NCBI GenBank assembly: GCA_018881555.1
Contig: JACAXG010000007.1
Location: 4,912,643-4,976,642, forward strand
Direction of reading: 5' to 3'
Length of the DNA: 64,000 nucleotides
DNA from: Amblyornis subalaris
Taxonomy: Eukaryota > Chordata > Aves > Passeriformes > Ptilonorhynchidae
Below the pieces are notes generated by a model that saw nothing but the letters and a program-made list of their open reading frames with translations, did no database searches and was not told the origin of the DNA. The translations under genes and the position numbers were made by a program. Positions 62,942 through 64,000 of the stretch are shown in pieces (the first letter of the stretch is position 1; every line of letters starts with the position of its first letter).

Positions 62942-64000
62942 GAACAATATATGCAATAAAAAATATTAATCAATAACCATGCTCAAATCATTCGGTTCCT
63001 TCAGTTCAGTGCTGTGAAACAAATGTGAGAAACTAAATAGACCTTGTAGAGTGCCCTGTAGTTCAATAAATCCAAGGTCTGGCTGATCACGGAGACAAGG
63101 TAATTTTCGCAATTGACATCTGCAGTACTCTCCCCCTTTTCCTTTTATCTTCAACTGGAGAATTATGAAACTATTTTTTCTTCCTGCTTTCAATTTTTTT
63201 TTTTTTTTTTTAACTGTTAGGACATGAAATAAGAGGAGAAATAGTTAAAAAGAAGGAAAGAGAAAAGACTCAAGCCGTTTGAAGACTAATAGAGTACCAC
63301 GAATAGATTAATTTTCACTGAGCAAAAGAATCTTGGGCAAAGAGGAGAAGAAAGAAGAAACTCTTAGTAATAACATCAAGAAGATACTGAGATCCAGAAG
63401 AAAACTGGGGGAGAAGAGAGTTATAGAAAAAAGAAGTAAGTGCTAGGCAAAATTAAGTACAGTTGCATGTCTGAAGTGTTATTTTTTTTTTCTAGGTGTG
63501 TTTTCAGTTTTTCTATACACATTGTAAAGTTAAATTCTGTATTCAATATTAGTAACTCTTATTCCTGTAAACCTGGGAAATAATATGAAAGCAGTTTCTT
63601 CTCATCAAAAGCTGTGAAGAAAAACCCAAATAATTTTGTTTTTCAAATCTATGAGCATACCAAGAACTAGTTATTATAAAAATAGATTATGCTGAGAGTT
63701 TTCACTTTTGTATGTTGCAAACTTTTCAGCTGCTGAAGGTTCAGGCTATTTAATGGGAAAACACAAGTGTCAAGAGATTCTTGTTGTAGGAAAATAAGGA
63801 AATTTACACAGACATTGTCTGTTTAGCATGTACGAACACTAATAGATTAAGGCCCATACAATGGAGAAATTAAAATCTATATAGTAAAAACTCTAAAAAG
63901 TGACAGCTGGAAGTGTTTTTCAAGTTTAATTTTTATTACTCGATTTTTTTTTTAATAGGAACTCTGCAATCTCTTTAAAGAGTCTGAAGTTGACATTACC
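62942..64000. other. AT- and purine-rich noncoding end of window
   Basis: After the T18 run the + strand is strongly purine-rich from 63220 to 63440. No gene is seen up to the window end, and no feature appears to be cut by the border. Confidence 0.5.
63194..63211. repeat. T18 homopolymer
   Basis: Eighteen T followed by a purine-rich stretch to about 63440. Confidence 0.9.

Noticed and set aside
62930..62980. MIR-like tail (agtgcctggaacaatatatg)
   Set aside because: Only a few matching bases, and this stretch is already explained as the end of the direct repeat.
1..64000. CRISPR arrays, operons, tRNA or rRNA genes
   Set aside because: None seen; no regularly spaced repeats or RNA-gene box sequences, and the window is plainly vertebrate nuclear DNA.

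Overview
This window looks like a piece of a sauropsid nuclear genome, most probably a bird. Three things point that way: the only long repeats I can recognise are CR1 LINE copies of several ages; there are no abundant young SINEs; and the rest is AT-rich, low-repeat, unspliced-looking DNA with no bacterial gene organisation. A turtle or crocodilian is not excluded, but repeats would be expected to be denser there. Isolated single N bases are scattered throughout, several next to homopolymer runs, so some short reading frames are uncertain at those points.

I find no exon of a protein-coding gene that I can name, and no tRNA, rRNA or spliceosomal RNA gene. The longest open frame (9007-9564, 185 codons) resembles nothing I recognise. 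The window is best read as intergenic DNA (gene desert) or the inside of a very large intron.

Layout: 1-2200 AT-rich spacer; 2205-2600 a compact CpG-rich patch followed at 2846-2880 by a homeodomain-type site cluster; 2900-11760 AT-rich spacer with TG repeats and two faint ancient repeat scraps; 11770-12240 a GC-rich patch; 12350-20860 spacer with a tandem duplication and a G-quadruplex motif; 20860-21290 another CpG-rich patch; 22915-23112 an antisense CR1 remnant; 27440-27930 a GC-rich patch ending in a TATA-like promoter candidate; 28447-28725 a MIR-like ancient SINE; 28960-40002 spacer with three good DNA hairpins; 40950-41500 a GC-richer patch; 42185-42730 an old CR1 fragment; 43060-44068 a younger CR1 that keeps endonuclease and 3' tail but lacks reverse transcriptase; 46740-47110 a GC-richer patch; 52299-52632 and 53996-54110 two antisense CR1 3' ends; 62723-62941 a 60-base direct repeat.

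Nothing here amounts to a multi-gene system. The best leads are regulatory (the CpG patches, the homeodomain and E-box clusters, the TATA-like site) or structural (the hairpins, the G4 motif, the deleted CR1). All need cross-species alignment or expression data to be raised above candidates.
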